From the NCBI GenBank assembly GCA_900101355.1, contig FMUV01000002.1, positions 62,001-126,000 on the forward strand: a stretch of 64,000 bases of DNA, in the 5' to 3' direction. The stretch comes from Ruminococcus sp. YE282. Its GTDB lineage: Bacteria; Bacillota; Clostridia; Oscillospirales; Acutalibacteraceae. Position 1 is the stretch's first letter, and each line of letters starts with the position of its first letter. Both the position numbers and the translations under genes were made by a program. The notes beneath the pieces are model-generated. The model made no database searches and had not been told where the DNA came from. It saw nothing but the letters and a program-made list of their open reading frames with translations. Positions 9,775 through 19,531 of the stretch are shown in pieces.

Positions 9775-11109
9775 TTAAGATGCTGTGTTACGTTTTGGAC
9801 GCTTCGTTGCATCTTTTTTTGTTAAATTAAGCGGCAAAGATTTTTTCTCTTTCCTGCGGATTATCTGCGGCTTGGCATTATCGGTTACGGTTTCTTTTGT
9901 AACAATAATCTTCTCAATAGTGTTGTCAGAAGGCGTTTCAAACATAAGGTCTGTAAGAATATCTTCCATTATACCTCTGAGTCCACGTGCTCCCGTATGC
10001 TGTTCCTGTGCTTTGCGAGCAATTGCCTCAAGGGCTTCATCCTCAAAGTAAAGCTCTACATCGTCAAGCTCAAAGAGCTTTTTGTATTGCTGAACAATAG
10101 AATTTTTGGGAACAGTCAAAATCTTAACAAGAGCTTCTGTATCAAGCCCACTCAGTGCTGTAATTACAGGCAGTCTTCCAATCAACTCAGGTATTATGCC
10201 GTATTTAACAAGATCGTGCGCTGTTACTTCTTTCATCCAGTCGGTTTCATCAAGTTCAACTTTTGATGTGACAAGGGATTCAAATCCGATTACAGACGAG
10301 CCCTTTCTCTTTTCAACAATCTTTTCAAGACCGTCAAAAGCACCGCCGCAGATGAAAAGAATATTTTTTGTATCAATTTGTAAAAATTCCTGCTGAGGAT
10401 GTTTTCTACCACCTTGTGGCGGAACATTTGCAACAGTACCCTCAACAATTTTTAGTAAAGCCTGCTGTACACCTTCACCGCTGACATCACGTGTTATTGA
10501 CGGATTTTCGGACTTCCTTGCAATCTTGTCGATTTCATCGATATAAATGATACCGCATTCAGCCTTTGCAATGTCAAAATCAGCGGCTTGTATTAACTTT
10601 AATAAGATGTTTTCTACGTCCTCGCCAACATAACCTGCTTCTGTAAGAGTAGTGGCGTCCGCAATGGCAAAAGGAACGTCAAGCGCCTTTGCAAGGGTCT
10701 GTGCAAGCAAAGTTTTACCAACGCCGGTAGGACCGAGCAACAGAACATTGCTCTTGGCAAAATCAACGCTGTCATCACGTGAAAACGCTCTTTTGTAGTG
10801 GTTGTATACAGCCACGCTTAATGTAATCTTGGCAGAATCCTGACCAATTACATACTCGTCAAGAATGGCTTTAATTTCTTTTGGTTTTAAAAGCTCGGCA
10901 ATTGAAGCAGTCGGTTCATCTGTATGAACGCCGTTATTTCTGTCACATTCATGTTCAAGCTCTCCGGACTGCTCAAGAATATTCATACATAATTCAATGC
11001 ACTGGTCACAGATATAAACGCCGTTTCCGGCAATAAGTCTGCCAACCATTTCCTGCGGTTTACCGCAAAAGGAACAATAAATATCCTTGTCGTTGTTTTT
11101 ATTAGCCAT
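9775..11109 (-). CDS. clpX: ATP-dependent Clp protease ATP-binding subunit ClpX
   Basis: Hexameric AAA+ unfoldase that feeds substrates into ClpP. The 444 residues start with the C4 zinc finger (CSFC at 12-15 and CDQC about 22 residues later) that binds adaptors and substrates. Next come Walker [13 protein letters not shown], the pore loop GYVGEDVEN and Walker [12 protein letters not shown], and then the C-terminal domain with the [10 protein letters not shown] sensor-2 arginine. The last 30 residues are a basic tail. The start has AAGGTGAGG upstream. Directly downstream of clpP (15 bp). Confidence 0.96.
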   Translation of the reverse strand: MANKNNDKDIYCSFCGKPQEMVGRLIAGNGVYICDQCIELCMNILEQSGELEHECDRNNGVHTDEPTASIAELLKPKEIKAILDEYVIGQDSAKITLSVAVYNHYKRAFSRDDSVDFAKSNVLLLGPTGVGKTLLAQTLAKALDVPFAIADATTLTEAGYVGEDVENILLKLIQAADFDIAKAECGIIYIDEIDKIARKSENPSITRDVSGEGVQQALLKIVEGTVANVPPQGGRKHPQQEFLQIDTKNILFICGGAFDGLEKIVEKRKGSSVIGFESLVTSKVELDETDWMKEVTAHDLVKYGIIPELIGRLPVITALSGLDTEALVKILTVPKNSIVQQYKKLFELDDVELYFEDEALEAIARKAQEQHTGARGLRGIMEDILTDLMFETPSDNTIEKIIVTKETVTDNAKPQIIRRKEKKSLPLNLTKKDATKRPKRNTAS

Positions 11110-11124
11110 CAGCCAATCCTCACC

Positions 11125-11706
11125 TTATCTTTTTTCGATTACCTTATCAATCAGACCATATTCAAGTGCCTGCTGAGCAGTCATAAAATTATCACGGTTA
11201 GTGTCTCTTGCAATAACATCAAGCGGCTGTCCGGTGTTATCAGACAAAATTTGATTAAGATGCTTTTTAATATCAAGAATATGTCTTGTATGAATTTCCA
11301 TATCAGTTGCCTGGCCCTGGGCACCGCCTGAGGGCTGATGAATCATAATATCGCTGTTAGGCAAAGCAAGACGCTTGCCCTTTGTGCCGGCAGCAAGCAA
11401 GAAAGCTCCCATACTTGCAGCCATACCCATACAAATAGTTGAAACATCACACTTAATGTAATTCATTGTGTCATAAATTGCAAAACCGTCTGTTACACTT
11501 CCGCCGGGGCTGTTGATATAAAGACTGATATCCTTTGTGGGATCCTGACTTTCAAGATACAACAACTGTGCAACAACAACGCTTGCGCTGGCACTATTTA
11601 CCTCTTCGGTTAACATAATAATCCTGTCGTTGAGCAAACGTGAATAAATATCGTATGAGCGTTCGCCACGGTTGGTTTGCTCTACTACATAAGGTACCAA
11701 TGCCAT
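11125..11706 (-). CDS. clpP: ATP-dependent Clp protease proteolytic subunit ClpP
   Basis: Forms the tetradecameric serine-protease chamber used by ClpX. The 193 residues contain the catalytic triad Ser98 (GMAASMGAF), His123 (IMIHQPSGG) and Asp172 (NRDNFMTA). Length and motifs are those of typical ClpP1. The ATG has AAAGG 9 nt upstream. Second gene of the tig operon. Confidence 0.97.
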   Translation of the reverse strand: MALVPYVVEQTNRGERSYDIYSRLLNDRIIMLTEEVNSASASVVVAQLLYLESQDPTKDISLYINSPGGSVTDGFAIYDTMNYIKCDVSTICMGMAASMGAFLLAAGTKGKRLALPNSDIMIHQPSGGAQGQATDMEIHTRHILDIKKHLNQILSDNTGQPLDVIARDTNRDNFMTAQQALEYGLIDKVIEKR

Positions 11707-11764
11707 AATATCAAAACCTTTCTTAATAAATAGTTGGCAAAATATTGAATATTATACAAACAAA

Positions 11765-13045
11765 TTATTTGATTACTGCTTTTTCCTTAACAAGCTCAAG
11801 AGCTTTCTGAACCTTGAGGTCATCTGAAAGTGACTCGGCAGGAACAGCAGCCTTTACCTTTTCAACTTCCATCTTGTAATTTTCAGCCATCTTATCGTAT
11901 TCAGCGTTAAGATCGTCTTCTGTTACCTCAATGTTTTCTTTCTTAGTAATAGTTTCGAGAGCAAGTCTGAGTTTAACTCTTCTCTTAGCTTCCTCTTTAT
12001 ACATTTCTCTGAGTGCGTTTTGGTCTACTCCCATATACTGCATATAAGTTTCGATGCTCATACCCTGTGAACGCAAACGCATATCAAAATCTCTGATCAT
12101 TTCGTTAGCCTGATTGTCATACATTGCTTCCGGAATTTCACCCTCAACAAGGTCAATAAGCTTGTTGGCAATCTGATCGTCAACGTCCTTTTCAGCTTCG
12201 TCCTCAAGACGTTTTGCAAGAGTTTCTTTTAATTCCTCTTTATACTCATCAAGGGTTTCTTTATCAGAAACGTCCTTTACAAAATCGTCATCAACCTCAG
12301 GCAGCTCTTTGGCTTTAATTTCGTGAAGCTTGATTTTGAACTCAGCGTCTTTACCCTTGAGCTCCTCAGCCTGATATTCCTCAGGGAATTTAACATTAAT
12401 TGAAAATTCTTCATCGGTATTATGACCTACAATCTGCTCTTCAAATCCCGGAATAAAGTTGCCTGAACCAAGTGCAAGATTATAGTTCTCAGCCTTGCCG
12501 CCGTCAAATGCAACACCGTCAACAAAACCTTCAAAGTCGATTACAACAGTATCGCCGTCCTGGGCAGGTCTGTCTTCAACAGTAACCATTCTTGAGTTAC
12601 GGTCTCTAACCCTTTCAATCTCTTCGTCAACGAGTTCATCAGTAACTTCTGTTGACTTCTTTTCAATTTCAATACCGAGATAATCCTTGATTTCCATCTC
12701 AGGCTCTACGATTATAGATGTTTTAAAGGTGAAACCGTCTTTTCCTGCTTCAACAGCCTCAAGAGACTCAACGGCAACTATCTTAAGATTAGCTTCCTTT
12801 GCAGCCTCATAAAGAGCCTCAGGGTAGCAATCCTGCATAGCGTCCTCATAGAAAACTTCAGAGCCGTACATCTTCTCAATCATATGACGGGGAGCTTTGC
12901 CCTTTCTGAAGCCGGGGATATTGATTTTCTTTACCTGTCTTTTATATACAGCGTTAACTGCCTTTTCAAAGGTATCAGCGTCAACCGACACTACTAATTC
13001 GTAAGAATTAGCCTGTTCTTTTTTAGTACTTTCCTTTAATGCCAT
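11765..13045 (-). CDS. tig: Trigger factor (ribosome-bound chaperone, peptidyl-prolyl isomerase)
   Basis: Binds L23 at the ribosome exit tunnel and shelters nascent chains. The 426 residues hold the ribosome-docking signature GFRKGKAPR at 45-53 and an FKBP-type domain (about 150-245, with GDTVVIDFEGFVDG and GSGNFIPGFEEQIVG). A long helical C-terminal chaperone domain follows. Start supported by GGAGGA. It is the promoter-proximal gene of tig-clpP-clpX-lon-engB-lysA, so protein folding, degradation and one ribosome-assembly GTPase are made together. Confidence 0.97.
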   Translation of the reverse strand: MALKESTKKEQANSYELVVSVDADTFEKAVNAVYKRQVKKINIPGFRKGKAPRHMIEKMYGSEVFYEDAMQDCYPEALYEAAKEANLKIVAVESLEAVEAGKDGFTFKTSIIVEPEMEIKDYLGIEIEKKSTEVTDELVDEEIERVRDRNSRMVTVEDRPAQDGDTVVIDFEGFVDGVAFDGGKAENYNLALGSGNFIPGFEEQIVGHNTDEEFSINVKFPEEYQAEELKGKDAEFKIKLHEIKAKELPEVDDDFVKDVSDKETLDEYKEELKETLAKRLEDEAEKDVDDQIANKLIDLVEGEIPEAMYDNQANEMIRDFDMRLRSQGMSIETYMQYMGVDQNALREMYKEEAKRRVKLRLALETITKKENIEVTEDDLNAEYDKMAENYKMEVEKVKAAVPAESLSDDLKVQKALELVKEKAVIK

Positions 13046-13088
13046 TTAAAATTCCTCCAAAAGTTTTATTTTGAGAATATATCAGTTA

Positions 13089-13117
13089 ATTATATCATAA
13101 TTAAATTGATTTGCCAA
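13089..13117 (-). promoter_or_regulatory. sigma-A promoter of tig-clpP-clpX-lon
   Basis: On the minus strand TTGGCA, a 17-bp spacer and TATAAT, about 45 bp before the tig ATG. I saw no CIRCE or CtsR-like repeat next to it. Confidence 0.7.
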
Positions 13118-13140
13118 TAGAAAACAATAATTATTTTATT

Positions 13141-13830
13141 TCATCTCACCAAAACCGGCATAAAACCGACCTTGTCGCAAGAAATGAGCCTAAAATTAAC
13201 TCCCTTGTATTCTCCTTCAAAAGCATATTTAAAATTGTTACGCCCGTGAATGTGACCGTAATAACATTTTTTTACGTTATATTTTAACAGCACATCCATA
13301 ATTTCTTTACATTCAATACCATTATAATATGGCGGATAGTGAAGAAATACAACCGGTTCTTTTCCTGTTTTAAGGGCAGATTCAATTGACATTATTAAAC
13401 GTCCGACCTCACGGTTTAACACCTTTATGTCTTGTTCGGTATCATTTTCAAGGAACCATCCGCGTGTTCCACAGACGGCGTAATAATCACAAACATAAGA
13501 ATTATTAAAGATGATTGAAATTGAATCAAAGCCGTTTTTACTCAAAAATGAATCAATTTTGCTTTTTGTTCCCCACCAATAATCGTGGTTTCCCTTAAGA
13601 AACAACTTTTTCCCCGGAAGTTTGTCAATAAAGCTAAAATCAACAAAAGTTTCTTCAAGCTTCATTGCCCAGGAAATGTCGCCGCCGACAACAACAGTAT
13701 CATCATCGGTTATTAATTTTCTCCAATTGTCCTCAAGCCGCTCAACATAGTTACTCCAACCGGCAAAAATATCCATAGGCTTGTCTTCGCCGAGCGACAA
13801 ATGCAAGTCAGCAATTGCGAACAGAGACAT
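13141..13830 (-). CDS. Calcineurin-like metallophosphoesterase
   Basis: Predicted phosphohydrolase with a di-metal centre; the substrate is unknown. All five metal-binding blocks are present in 229 residues: DLHLS at 8-12, GGDISW near 50, KGNHDYWW near 80, FLHYPPYY near 166 and GHIHGRN near 197. There is no signal peptide, so it is cytoplasmic. Its ATG overlaps the thrC stop by one base, so it is translated with thrC. It resembles the single-domain ICC-like phosphohydrolases rather than YmdB-type 2',3'-cAMP enzymes. No real terminator is seen after it. Confidence 0.85.
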   Translation of the reverse strand: MSLFAIADLHLSLGEDKPMDIFAGWSNYVERLEDNWRKLITDDDTVVVGGDISWAMKLEETFVDFSFIDKLPGKKLFLKGNHDYWWGTKSKIDSFLSKNGFDSISIIFNNSYVCDYYAVCGTRGWFLENDTEQDIKVLNREVGRLIMSIESALKTGKEPVVFLHYPPYYNGIECKEIMDVLLKYNVKKCYYGHIHGRNNFKYAFEGEYKGVNFRLISCDKVGFMPVLVR

Positions 13831-15338
13831 TATTCGATTCCAAGTGCAGAAAGGACATAGTTCTGCATCTTATCAACTTCGGTTACATCTGTAAAACGAA
13901 CTTTTTTGTCTTTAAGTCCTGCCAAAGGAGCAGGAACAGGCATTTTTGTAATCTCATTAAGCTTATCAACAGTGTCAAATTCAGTATTTGGCAATTCGGT
14001 TTCAGGAGCAACCGCCTGAAGAACTGACCTTGAGAATTTATAAGGACTTGCCGTTGAAGCAATAACAGCAGGAGTTTTATCGCCTGTTTCGTTAACATAC
14101 TGCTCATAAACATTAACTGCAACTGCAGTGTGTGTGTCGCACAAATAGCCGTTCTCTTTAAACAATTTGTTTATTGTAGCCTGAGTTTGCTCATCGTCGC
14201 AGAATCCGCCGAAGAATTTGTCTTTAATAACAGCCTTAACTTCATCTGTTACTTCGTACTTACCTGTTGTCTTGAGTGAGGTCATCCATTCCTTGGTGAA
14301 AGCATCGCTGTTTCCGGAAAGCTTGTACAACAAACGTTCAAGGTTACTTGAAACAAGGATATCCATTGACGGAGACATAGTTGTATAGAAATGACGGTTT
14401 TTATCATAAACGCCTGTTCTGATAAAATCAGTCAATACATTGTTTGAATTAGAAGCACAAATTAATTTGTTAATCGGAAGTCCCATAAGGCTTGCATAAT
14501 AAGAAGCAAGTATATTACCAAAATTACCTGTCGGAACAACCACATTGATTTTTTCACCAAAGTTGATTTTGCCCTCGTTAACCATATCGCAGTATGCAGA
14601 TACATAATATACAATCTGAGGAAGAAGTCTGCCCCAGTTGATTGAGTTTGCCGAAGAGAACAGCATATTGTTATCTTCAAGCTTCTTGGCAATTTCAGGA
14701 GTTGTGAATATTCTCTTTACACCGGTCTGAGCATCGTCAAAGTTGCCTTCAATTGCACAAACCTTAACGTTCTGACCTTCCTGTGAATCCATTTGATGTT
14801 TTTGCATTGGGCTTACGCCATTTACGGGATAGAAAACAATAATTTTTGTGTGGTCAACATCTTTAAAGCCTTCAAGCGCAGCCTTGCCTGTATCGCCGGA
14901 AGTTGCAACAAGAATAACCGCATCTTTGCCGTCATAAGTCTTTTTTAATGACTTTGTAAGCAGGTGAGGCAAAATTTGAAGAGCCATATCTTTAAAAGCA
15001 CAAGTAGGACCGTGCCATAATTCCAATATATTAAGAGCCTTGTCGTCAAGATTACAAAAGGCTAAAGGTGCAGGATTTTCGCCGCCGAATTTCTGAGCTG
15101 TGTATGCCTTTTCTACGCAATCGTTAATTTCCTCCTCAGTAAAATCAGAAAGAAAATCAGCAAAAATCTTCTTTGCCCTGCCCTTATAATCGGTATTTAA
15201 AAACAACTTTAGCGCAGCTTCGTCATACTGCGGAAATTCCTGAGGTACAAACAAACCGCCGTCCTTTGAAATTCCCTGTGCGATAGCCTGTGCAGAAGAT
15301 ACTACTTCATTCTTATTTTGGGTACTGTTATATAACAT
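13830..15338 (-). CDS. thrC: Threonine synthase
   Basis: PLP enzyme converting O-phosphohomoserine to threonine. The 502 residues place it in the longer class with the N-terminal YNSTQ region, as in E. coli and yeast. The PLP lysine is K116 in GPTCAFKDMAL; the phosphate-binding loop is ATSGDTGKAALEGF, and VPTGNFGN follows near residue 270. The start has AAAGGAAG upstream. There is no T-box or other leader in the 42 bp before it. Confidence 0.94.
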   Translation of the reverse strand: MLYNSTQNKNEVVSSAQAIAQGISKDGGLFVPQEFPQYDEAALKLFLNTDYKGRAKKIFADFLSDFTEEEINDCVEKAYTAQKFGGENPAPLAFCNLDDKALNILELWHGPTCAFKDMALQILPHLLTKSLKKTYDGKDAVILVATSGDTGKAALEGFKDVDHTKIIVFYPVNGVSPMQKHQMDSQEGQNVKVCAIEGNFDDAQTGVKRIFTTPEIAKKLEDNNMLFSSANSINWGRLLPQIVYYVSAYCDMVNEGKINFGEKINVVVPTGNFGNILASYYASLMGLPINKLICASNSNNVLTDFIRTGVYDKNRHFYTTMSPSMDILVSSNLERLLYKLSGNSDAFTKEWMTSLKTTGKYEVTDEVKAVIKDKFFGGFCDDEQTQATINKLFKENGYLCDTHTAVAVNVYEQYVNETGDKTPAVIASTASPYKFSRSVLQAVAPETELPNTEFDTVDKLNEITKMPVPAPLAGLKDKKVRFTDVTEVDKMQNYVLSALGIE

Positions 15339-15380
15339 TGAAATCTTCCTTTCAAATGACTTTAAACATCAAATATTTTA

Positions 15381-16319
15381 CTACATAATTCGCTGATTGT
15401 CAAAGTTTTCAAAGAAATTAAGAGCATTATCACAAAAAATCTTTTCAATCTGACGTTCTTTGTAATTATGCCTAAGCAAATGTTCGTATAATTCGCTAAA
15501 AAAGTCGCTTCCGCTTATATCATCGGGCAAATCACAGCCGTCAAAATCACTTCCGAGACAAATTGTATTTTCTCCTCCCAGCGACAAAAAGTGGTCTATA
15601 TGCCTTATGATATCATACTTATTTGATGTTTGAGGATATTGTGACAAAAATTCTCTATGAAAATTAATGCCAACCAATCCTCCCCTTTTTGCAATAATTT
15701 TAAATTGTTCATCTGTCAAATTTCGCTTGTGCGGCGTAATTTTGGCTGAATCTGAATGAGAGGCAACAAAAGGCAGCTTTGATAATTCAGCAACGTCGTA
15801 AAATAATTTCTCGGAGGCGTGAGAAACATCAACTATTATTCCGCATTTTTCCATTTCACCGATTACCGACTTGCCAAAGTAAGTAAGACCTTTTGGATTA
15901 GCAACCTCGGCTCCGTCACCGATAATGTTTGAATCGTTCCAAGTTAATGTAATCATCTTTACGCCCATTTGAGCAAATTTATTTATATTTTCAAGCTTGC
16001 CGTTGACAGCACTGCCGTTTTCAACTGTAAAATAGGCACAATATTTATTCTGCTTAAGTAAAGCTCGGATGTTATCTCCTCTTTTTAAAAGATTAATTTG
16101 ACATCTTTTGCACTCATCATTTAATTTTTTATGAGCCTTTAAAAATAGGCTCTCGGCTTCTTCTCCGCTTAAATTATCGGGCAGCCAGATTGCATAACAC
16201 TGCAATCTTCTGTCATCGTTATTGAGGTTTAGCTTCACCTCAAGCTTATCGGAATCAAGCCCGATATTTTGAGTCACCGACTTGTATAGCGAATCACAAT
16301 GCAAATCAACAACCTGCAT
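15381..16319 (-). CDS. Membrane dipeptidase family protein (peptidase M19)
   Basis: Zinc dipeptidase of the renal-dipeptidase (amidohydrolase) family, likely cleaving dipeptides including D-residues. The 312 residues show the metal ligands in order: DLHCDSL near the start, the bridging glutamate in TVENGSA, DVSHAS, ASHSDS, and LGSDFDGCD in the C-terminal third. I chose the ATG at 16319 because GGAGG lies 6 nt upstream; the ATG two codons earlier touches that site. It has no signal peptide, so it is probably cytoplasmic. It overlaps the end of yraN by 14 bp. Confidence 0.88.
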   Translation of the reverse strand: MQVVDLHCDSLYKSVTQNIGLDSDKLEVKLNLNNDDRRLQCYAIWLPDNLSGEEAESLFLKAHKKLNDECKRCQINLLKRGDNIRALLKQNKYCAYFTVENGSAVNGKLENINKFAQMGVKMITLTWNDSNIIGDGAEVANPKGLTYFGKSVIGEMEKCGIIVDVSHASEKLFYDVAELSKLPFVASHSDSAKITPHKRNLTDEQFKIIAKRGGLVGINFHREFLSQYPQTSNKYDIIRHIDHFLSLGGENTICLGSDFDGCDLPDDISGSDFFSELYEHLLRHNYKERQIEKIFCDNALNFFENFDNQRIM

Positions 16320-16698
16320 ATCCATCCTCCAACTCGAATGCGTTTTCAATGTAATTAATGGATTCAAGCTTTAAACTGACTTTGTCTACATAAACTTCGC
16401 ATACATCAAAACGACAATATTTTTCGGTATCGTTTTCAAGAAGATAAGCCGATGCAGTCTTAATTATTCTCAGTTGTTTTCGCTTATCAACAGCCTCGGA
16501 AGCGGTTGTCATAGAATTTGAGTGACGTGTCTTAACCTCAACAAAAACAAGATAATTTTTGTTTTCTGCAATAATATCAATTTCGCCGTATTTTTTACGG
16601 AAGTTTCGGTCAACAATCCTGTACCTTTTCTTTTTAAGATACTTCACCGCAAATTCTTCGCCGATGTCACCGATTTCTTTTGTTTTATGCTTAATCAT
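16306..16698 (-). CDS. yraN: UPF0102 / YraN-family putative endonuclease
   Basis: Small protein with a restriction-endonuclease-like fold; its cellular role is not established. The 130 residues show the conserved start [12 protein letters not shown], the motif [20 protein letters not shown] (Asp and the Glu-X-Lys catalytic pattern) and a C-terminal FDVCEV strand. It overlaps rnhB upstream by 8 bp and the dipeptidase downstream by 14 bp. The rnhB-yraN pairing is common in bacteria. Confidence 0.9.
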   Translation of the reverse strand: MIKHKTKEIGDIGEEFAVKYLKKKRYRIVDRNFRKKYGEIDIIAENKNYLVFVEVKTRHSNSMTTASEAVDKRKQLRIIKTASAYLLENDTEKYCRFDVCEVYVDKVSLKLESINYIENAFELEDGYAGC

Positions 16699-17299
16699 TT
16701 CCCAATATTTTTCCCAAAAAGCTCATTCTGTGATACGGGCAGGGGCCATATTTTTTTAGCGCCTCTATGTGGGCTTTTGTTCCGTATCCCTTGTGTTTAT
16801 CAAACTGATATTCAGGATATTCTTTTGCATTTTCACGCAAAAGCCTGTCCCTCGACACCTTTGCAAGTATTGAAGCCGCAGCGATTGACATAGACTTTGC
16901 ATCGCCTTTGATTATAAATTCACTGTCAATTTTCAAATCAGGCAAACGGTTGCCGTCTATCATTGCATAGTCAGCCTTTACATCAAGACCTTCAACAGCT
17001 CTTTTCATCGCAAGCATAGTTGCATTTAATATATTCATACTCTCAATTTCCTCAACTGTTGCATACGCTATACAATATGAACGTGCCGAAGATTTTATTA
17101 CATCAAAGAGCGCCTCACGCTTTTTTTCACTGAGTTTTTTTGAATCGTTAACGCCGTCAATTATTGTGTTCTCAGGCAAAATTACAGCAGCGGCGCAAAC
17201 AGGTCCCGCCAATGGTCCCCTGCCTGCTTCATCAACACCGCAAACAGCTTTATATCCTTTAGACTTTGCCTCAATCTCATATTCAAGCCAATTCAACAT
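16691..17299 (-). CDS. rnhB: Ribonuclease HII
   Basis: Removes ribonucleotides and RNA primers from RNA/DNA hybrids. The 202 residues carry the active site [14 protein letters not shown] (Asp23, Glu24), the third acidic residue in YAMIDGN and the motif [17 protein letters not shown]. The ATG shares one base with the rbgA stop, and GGAGA precedes it. Length is normal for RNase HII. Confidence 0.96.
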   Translation of the reverse strand: MLNWLEYEIEAKSKGYKAVCGVDEAGRGPLAGPVCAAAVILPENTIIDGVNDSKKLSEKKREALFDVIKSSARSYCIAYATVEEIESMNILNATMLAMKRAVEGLDVKADYAMIDGNRLPDLKIDSEFIIKGDAKSMSIAAASILAKVSRDRLLRENAKEYPEYQFDKHKGYGTKAHIEALKKYGPCPYHRMSFLGKILGND

Positions 17300-18177
17300 T
17301 ATTCTCCGTCCTTTGCAGGCATTTCAACCGTAATTCTGCCAAGCTTTGCAGACCTAAACTCGTCAAGCAACATTATAGCCGCACGCTCAGTATCAATTTC
17401 TCCGCCTGAAACAAGCATACCTCGTTTTTTTCCAATCAATTTTAAAAGTTCATACGATTCAAGTGATTCCAAATCAACACTTTCAAGTTTAAATCTGGAA
17501 ATAAACTCTGCGGGCTTTAAAACTTTCAAAAAATCAAGCAGTCTTACGGCAAGAAATTCAATGTCAAGCACCTGGTCTTTGACTGCACCTGTGAATGCAA
17601 GATGTTCGCCGACAACTTTATCTTCAAATTTCGGCCATAAAACGCCCGGGGTATCAAGCATTTCAAGGTTTTTGCTGATTGTAAACCACTGATTGCCCCT
17701 TGTAACACCGGGTCTGTCCTCAACCTTGGCACGATTTTGCTTTGCTATTCTATTAATAAATGAAGATTTGCCGACGTTTGGTATTCCTACAATCATAATC
17801 CTCATTATCGGATTTACCATTCCTTTTGATTTCAGTCTTGCAGTTCTTTCACTCAAAACCGTATTTACCGCCATTGGGAATTTATTCAATCCCCTGCCGC
17901 TTTTACAATCAACTGCTATTGCTGTTATCCCCTGCTTCTTATAAAAATCAATCCACATCTTGGTTGCAGTCTGATTTGACATATCACACTTATTAAGCAA
18001 AATTATTCTAGGCTTATTTTGAATAAGTTTATTTAAATCAGGATTTCTGCTGCTGATTGGGATTCTTGCATCTATTATTTCTGCCACGGCATCAACAAGT
18101 TTCAAGCTTGACTGAATTTGCCTTTTGGTTTTTGTCATATGACCGGGAAACCATTGTATAGTTTGCATTTCACTCAT
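17299..18177 (-). CDS. rbgA: Ribosome biogenesis GTPase RbgA/YlqF
   Basis: Circularly permuted GTPase for late assembly of the 50S subunit. The motifs come in permuted order: G4 LLNKCDMS (near residue 65), G5-like DCKSG, G1 [13 protein letters not shown] (near 125), G3 DTPGVLWP. The N-terminus [10 protein letters not shown] is the family signature. From the ATG at 18177 (GAGGTAAC upstream) it has 292 residues, close to the 282 of Bacillus YlqF. An upstream extension of the frame has no homology and runs through a terminator. In Bacillus it also lies next to rplS and rnhB. Confidence 0.95.
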   Translation of the reverse strand: MSEMQTIQWFPGHMTKTKRQIQSSLKLVDAVAEIIDARIPISSRNPDLNKLIQNKPRIILLNKCDMSNQTATKMWIDFYKKQGITAIAVDCKSGRGLNKFPMAVNTVLSERTARLKSKGMVNPIMRIMIVGIPNVGKSSFINRIAKQNRAKVEDRPGVTRGNQWFTISKNLEMLDTPGVLWPKFEDKVVGEHLAFTGAVKDQVLDIEFLAVRLLDFLKVLKPAEFISRFKLESVDLESLESYELLKLIGKKRGMLVSGGEIDTERAAIMLLDEFRSAKLGRITVEMPAKDGE

Positions 18178-18189
18178 AAAAGTTACCTC

Positions 18190-18243
18190 AAAATAATAAA
18201 AATAAAAAAAGCCTATTTCTATTATAAAACAGAAATAAGCTTT
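18190..18243 (-). terminator. Intrinsic terminator after lepB, just before rbgA
   Basis: A 13-bp stem (18208-18220 with 18231-18243) that pairs fully in the minus-strand RNA through one G-U. It is followed by a long U-rich run (18190-18207). It ends only 13 bp before the rbgA start codon, and the rbgA ribosome site abuts it, so rbgA depends on read-through or on an unseen promoter inside lepB. Confidence 0.8.
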
Positions 18244-18259
18244 ATACAACACTAAAAAA

Positions 18260-18937
18260 TTAATAGAGATAGCCGAAATTGTTAAACGGAAAAGCCACAA
18301 ACTGAGCCTTGCCAATTACATTGTCAACGTCAATCAACCCAATTTCTGTGCTGCGGCTGTCAAGAGAAACCTTTCTGTTGTCGCCCATTACAAAAATTTT
18401 GCCTTTTGGCACAACTTCGGGAATATCATAGTTGCCGTAGTTGTCTGAGAAAGTTGTACCCTTGATATACGGTTCATCAAGCACAACGCCGTCAACAATT
18501 ATTCTCTCGTTTTCATAATCAAGTTTAAGGGTTTGACCCTCGGTTGCAATTACACGCTTGATAATCGGTTTTTCATATTCCGCACCATGTGAAATAACAA
18601 CAATATCATGGTTAGTCGGAGTATAGAAAAGATTAGTGACAATAACCTTATCGTTTGTTGATAAGGTATCCTCCATTGACGAGCCTTCAACACCCACAAG
18701 TCTGAAAATAAATGTTAAACAAATTACAACGACTGAAATTGCAAAAAACAGGCAGCGCATAAAATCAAAAATATTTGAAGCGATTCCGTCAGGTCTTACA
18801 ACCGTAAAATTAGGAACCTTGATTTTGCTGACTGTACTGTTGTTTGTTACGTTATCAGTAGTTTTTTCTTCAATCACTTTTTCTGATGAATCATTATTGG
18901 ATTGTGAAGTGTGTTCATTTGTGTTTATATCGCTCAA
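18260..18937 (-). CDS. lepB: Signal peptidase I
   Basis: Membrane serine protease that removes signal peptides from exported proteins. It has a Ser/Thr/Asn-rich cytoplasmic tail of about 55 residues, one transmembrane segment (about 60-83), then the catalytic Ser in GVEGSSMEDTL and the catalytic Lys in PIIKRVIA. The box GDNRKVSLDSR is present but with Val where most enzymes have Ser-X-Asp spacing residues. I prefer the TTG at 18937 because AGGTGA lies 5 nt upstream; a GTG at 18946 overlaps that site. It lies between rplS and rbgA, an order common in Clostridia. Hairpins flank it on both sides. Confidence 0.92.
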   Translation of the reverse strand: MSDINTNEHTSQSNNDSSEKVIEEKTTDNVTNNSTVSKIKVPNFTVVRPDGIASNIFDFMRCLFFAISVVVICLTFIFRLVGVEGSSMEDTLSTNDKVIVTNLFYTPTNHDIVVISHGAEYEKPIIKRVIATEGQTLKLDYENERIIVDGVVLDEPYIKGTTFSDNYGNYDIPEVVPKGKIFVMGDNRKVSLDSRSTEIGLIDVDNVIGKAQFVAFPFNNFGYLY

Positions 18938-18954
18938 TTTCTTCACCTGCTGTA

Positions 18955-18988
18955 ATTAATAAAAAAGGGACTAATTAAAGTCCCCTTT
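18955..18988 (-). terminator. Intrinsic terminator after rplS, just before lepB
   Basis: Minus-strand hairpin AAAGGGGACT / AGTCCCTTT with a short AT loop, followed by TTTTTTATTAATT. It sits between the rplS stop (19003) and the lepB start (18937), about 20 bp from the latter. Confidence 0.75.
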
Positions 18989-19002
18989 TAATTATTAGAG
19001 AA

Positions 19003-19350
19003 TTATTTACGAATCTGCTCTTTAACCTTAGCAGCCTTACCAACTCTGTCACGGAGATAATAAAGCTTGCTTCTGCGAACTTTACCGTAACGAATTACCT
19101 TTACGTCCTGTACGTTTGGTGAATGAAGTGGGAACACTCTTTCAACACCAACGCCGTAGGCTACACGTCTTACAGTAAATGTCTCAGCAACACCGCTGCC
19201 TCTTTTAGCAATAACAGTGCCTTCAAACATCTGGATTCTTTCTCTTTCGCCTTCGCGAATGTTTACTGATACTCTTACAGTATCACCGATACCGAACTCA
19301 GGAGTTGTATCTTTTACTGAGCCGGCAGCAATTGTTTTTAATGCGTCCAT
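19003..19350 (-). CDS. rplS: 50S ribosomal protein L19
   Basis: Ribosomal protein at the 30S-50S interface. The 115 residues include [20 protein letters not shown], the motif [19 protein letters not shown] and the C-terminal [11 protein letters not shown], all typical of L19. AGGAGG precedes the ATG. It is the first gene behind its own promoter and a roughly 110-nt leader. A terminator follows directly. Confidence 0.98.
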   Translation of the reverse strand: MDALKTIAAGSVKDTTPEFGIGDTVRVSVNIREGERERIQMFEGTVIAKRGSGVAETFTVRRVAYGVGVERVFPLHSPNVQDVKVIRYGKVRRSKLYYLRDRVGKAAKVKEQIRK

Positions 19351-19463
19351 TTTTATCCTCCTAATTTTCCCGATATTCTTGCATTATGCAGCGGACTATC
19401 AGCTTCAAAATACGGCATTTGCCGTTATTTGACCGTGTCGAGAGTAACGACAGTTTCAAATAC
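19351..19463 (-). ncRNA. Possible L19 leader (5' UTR of rplS)
   Basis: About 110 nt lie between the predicted transcription start and the rplS ATG, much longer than other leaders in the window. It contains a compact hairpin (ACGGC / GCCGT) and other inverted segments before AGGAGG. A structured L19 leader upstream of rplS is known in low-GC Gram-positives. I could not check the covariance model, so assignment is by position and length. Confidence 0.4.
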
Positions 19464-19469
19464 TTGTAT

Positions 19470-19498
19470 ATAATATCATAAAAACAAGTACAATTCAA
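19470..19498 (-). promoter_or_regulatory. sigma-A promoter of rplS
   Basis: On the minus strand TTGAAT, a 17-bp spacer and TATTAT. It places the transcript start near 19463. Confidence 0.6.
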
Positions 19499-19531
19499 GT
19501 CCTTTTTCAAAAAAAGGTATATAAACATCAA

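Noticed and set aside
16306..16367. Longer N-terminus for the dipeptidase starting at 16367
   Set aside because: The added residues overlap yraN and carry no homology; GGAGG is correctly spaced only for the ATG at 16319.
17299..18315. RbgA with a hydrophobic 46-residue extension (start 18315)
   Set aside because: The extension would be translated through a strong terminator hairpin and poly-U tract; the ATG at 18177 has its own ribosome site.
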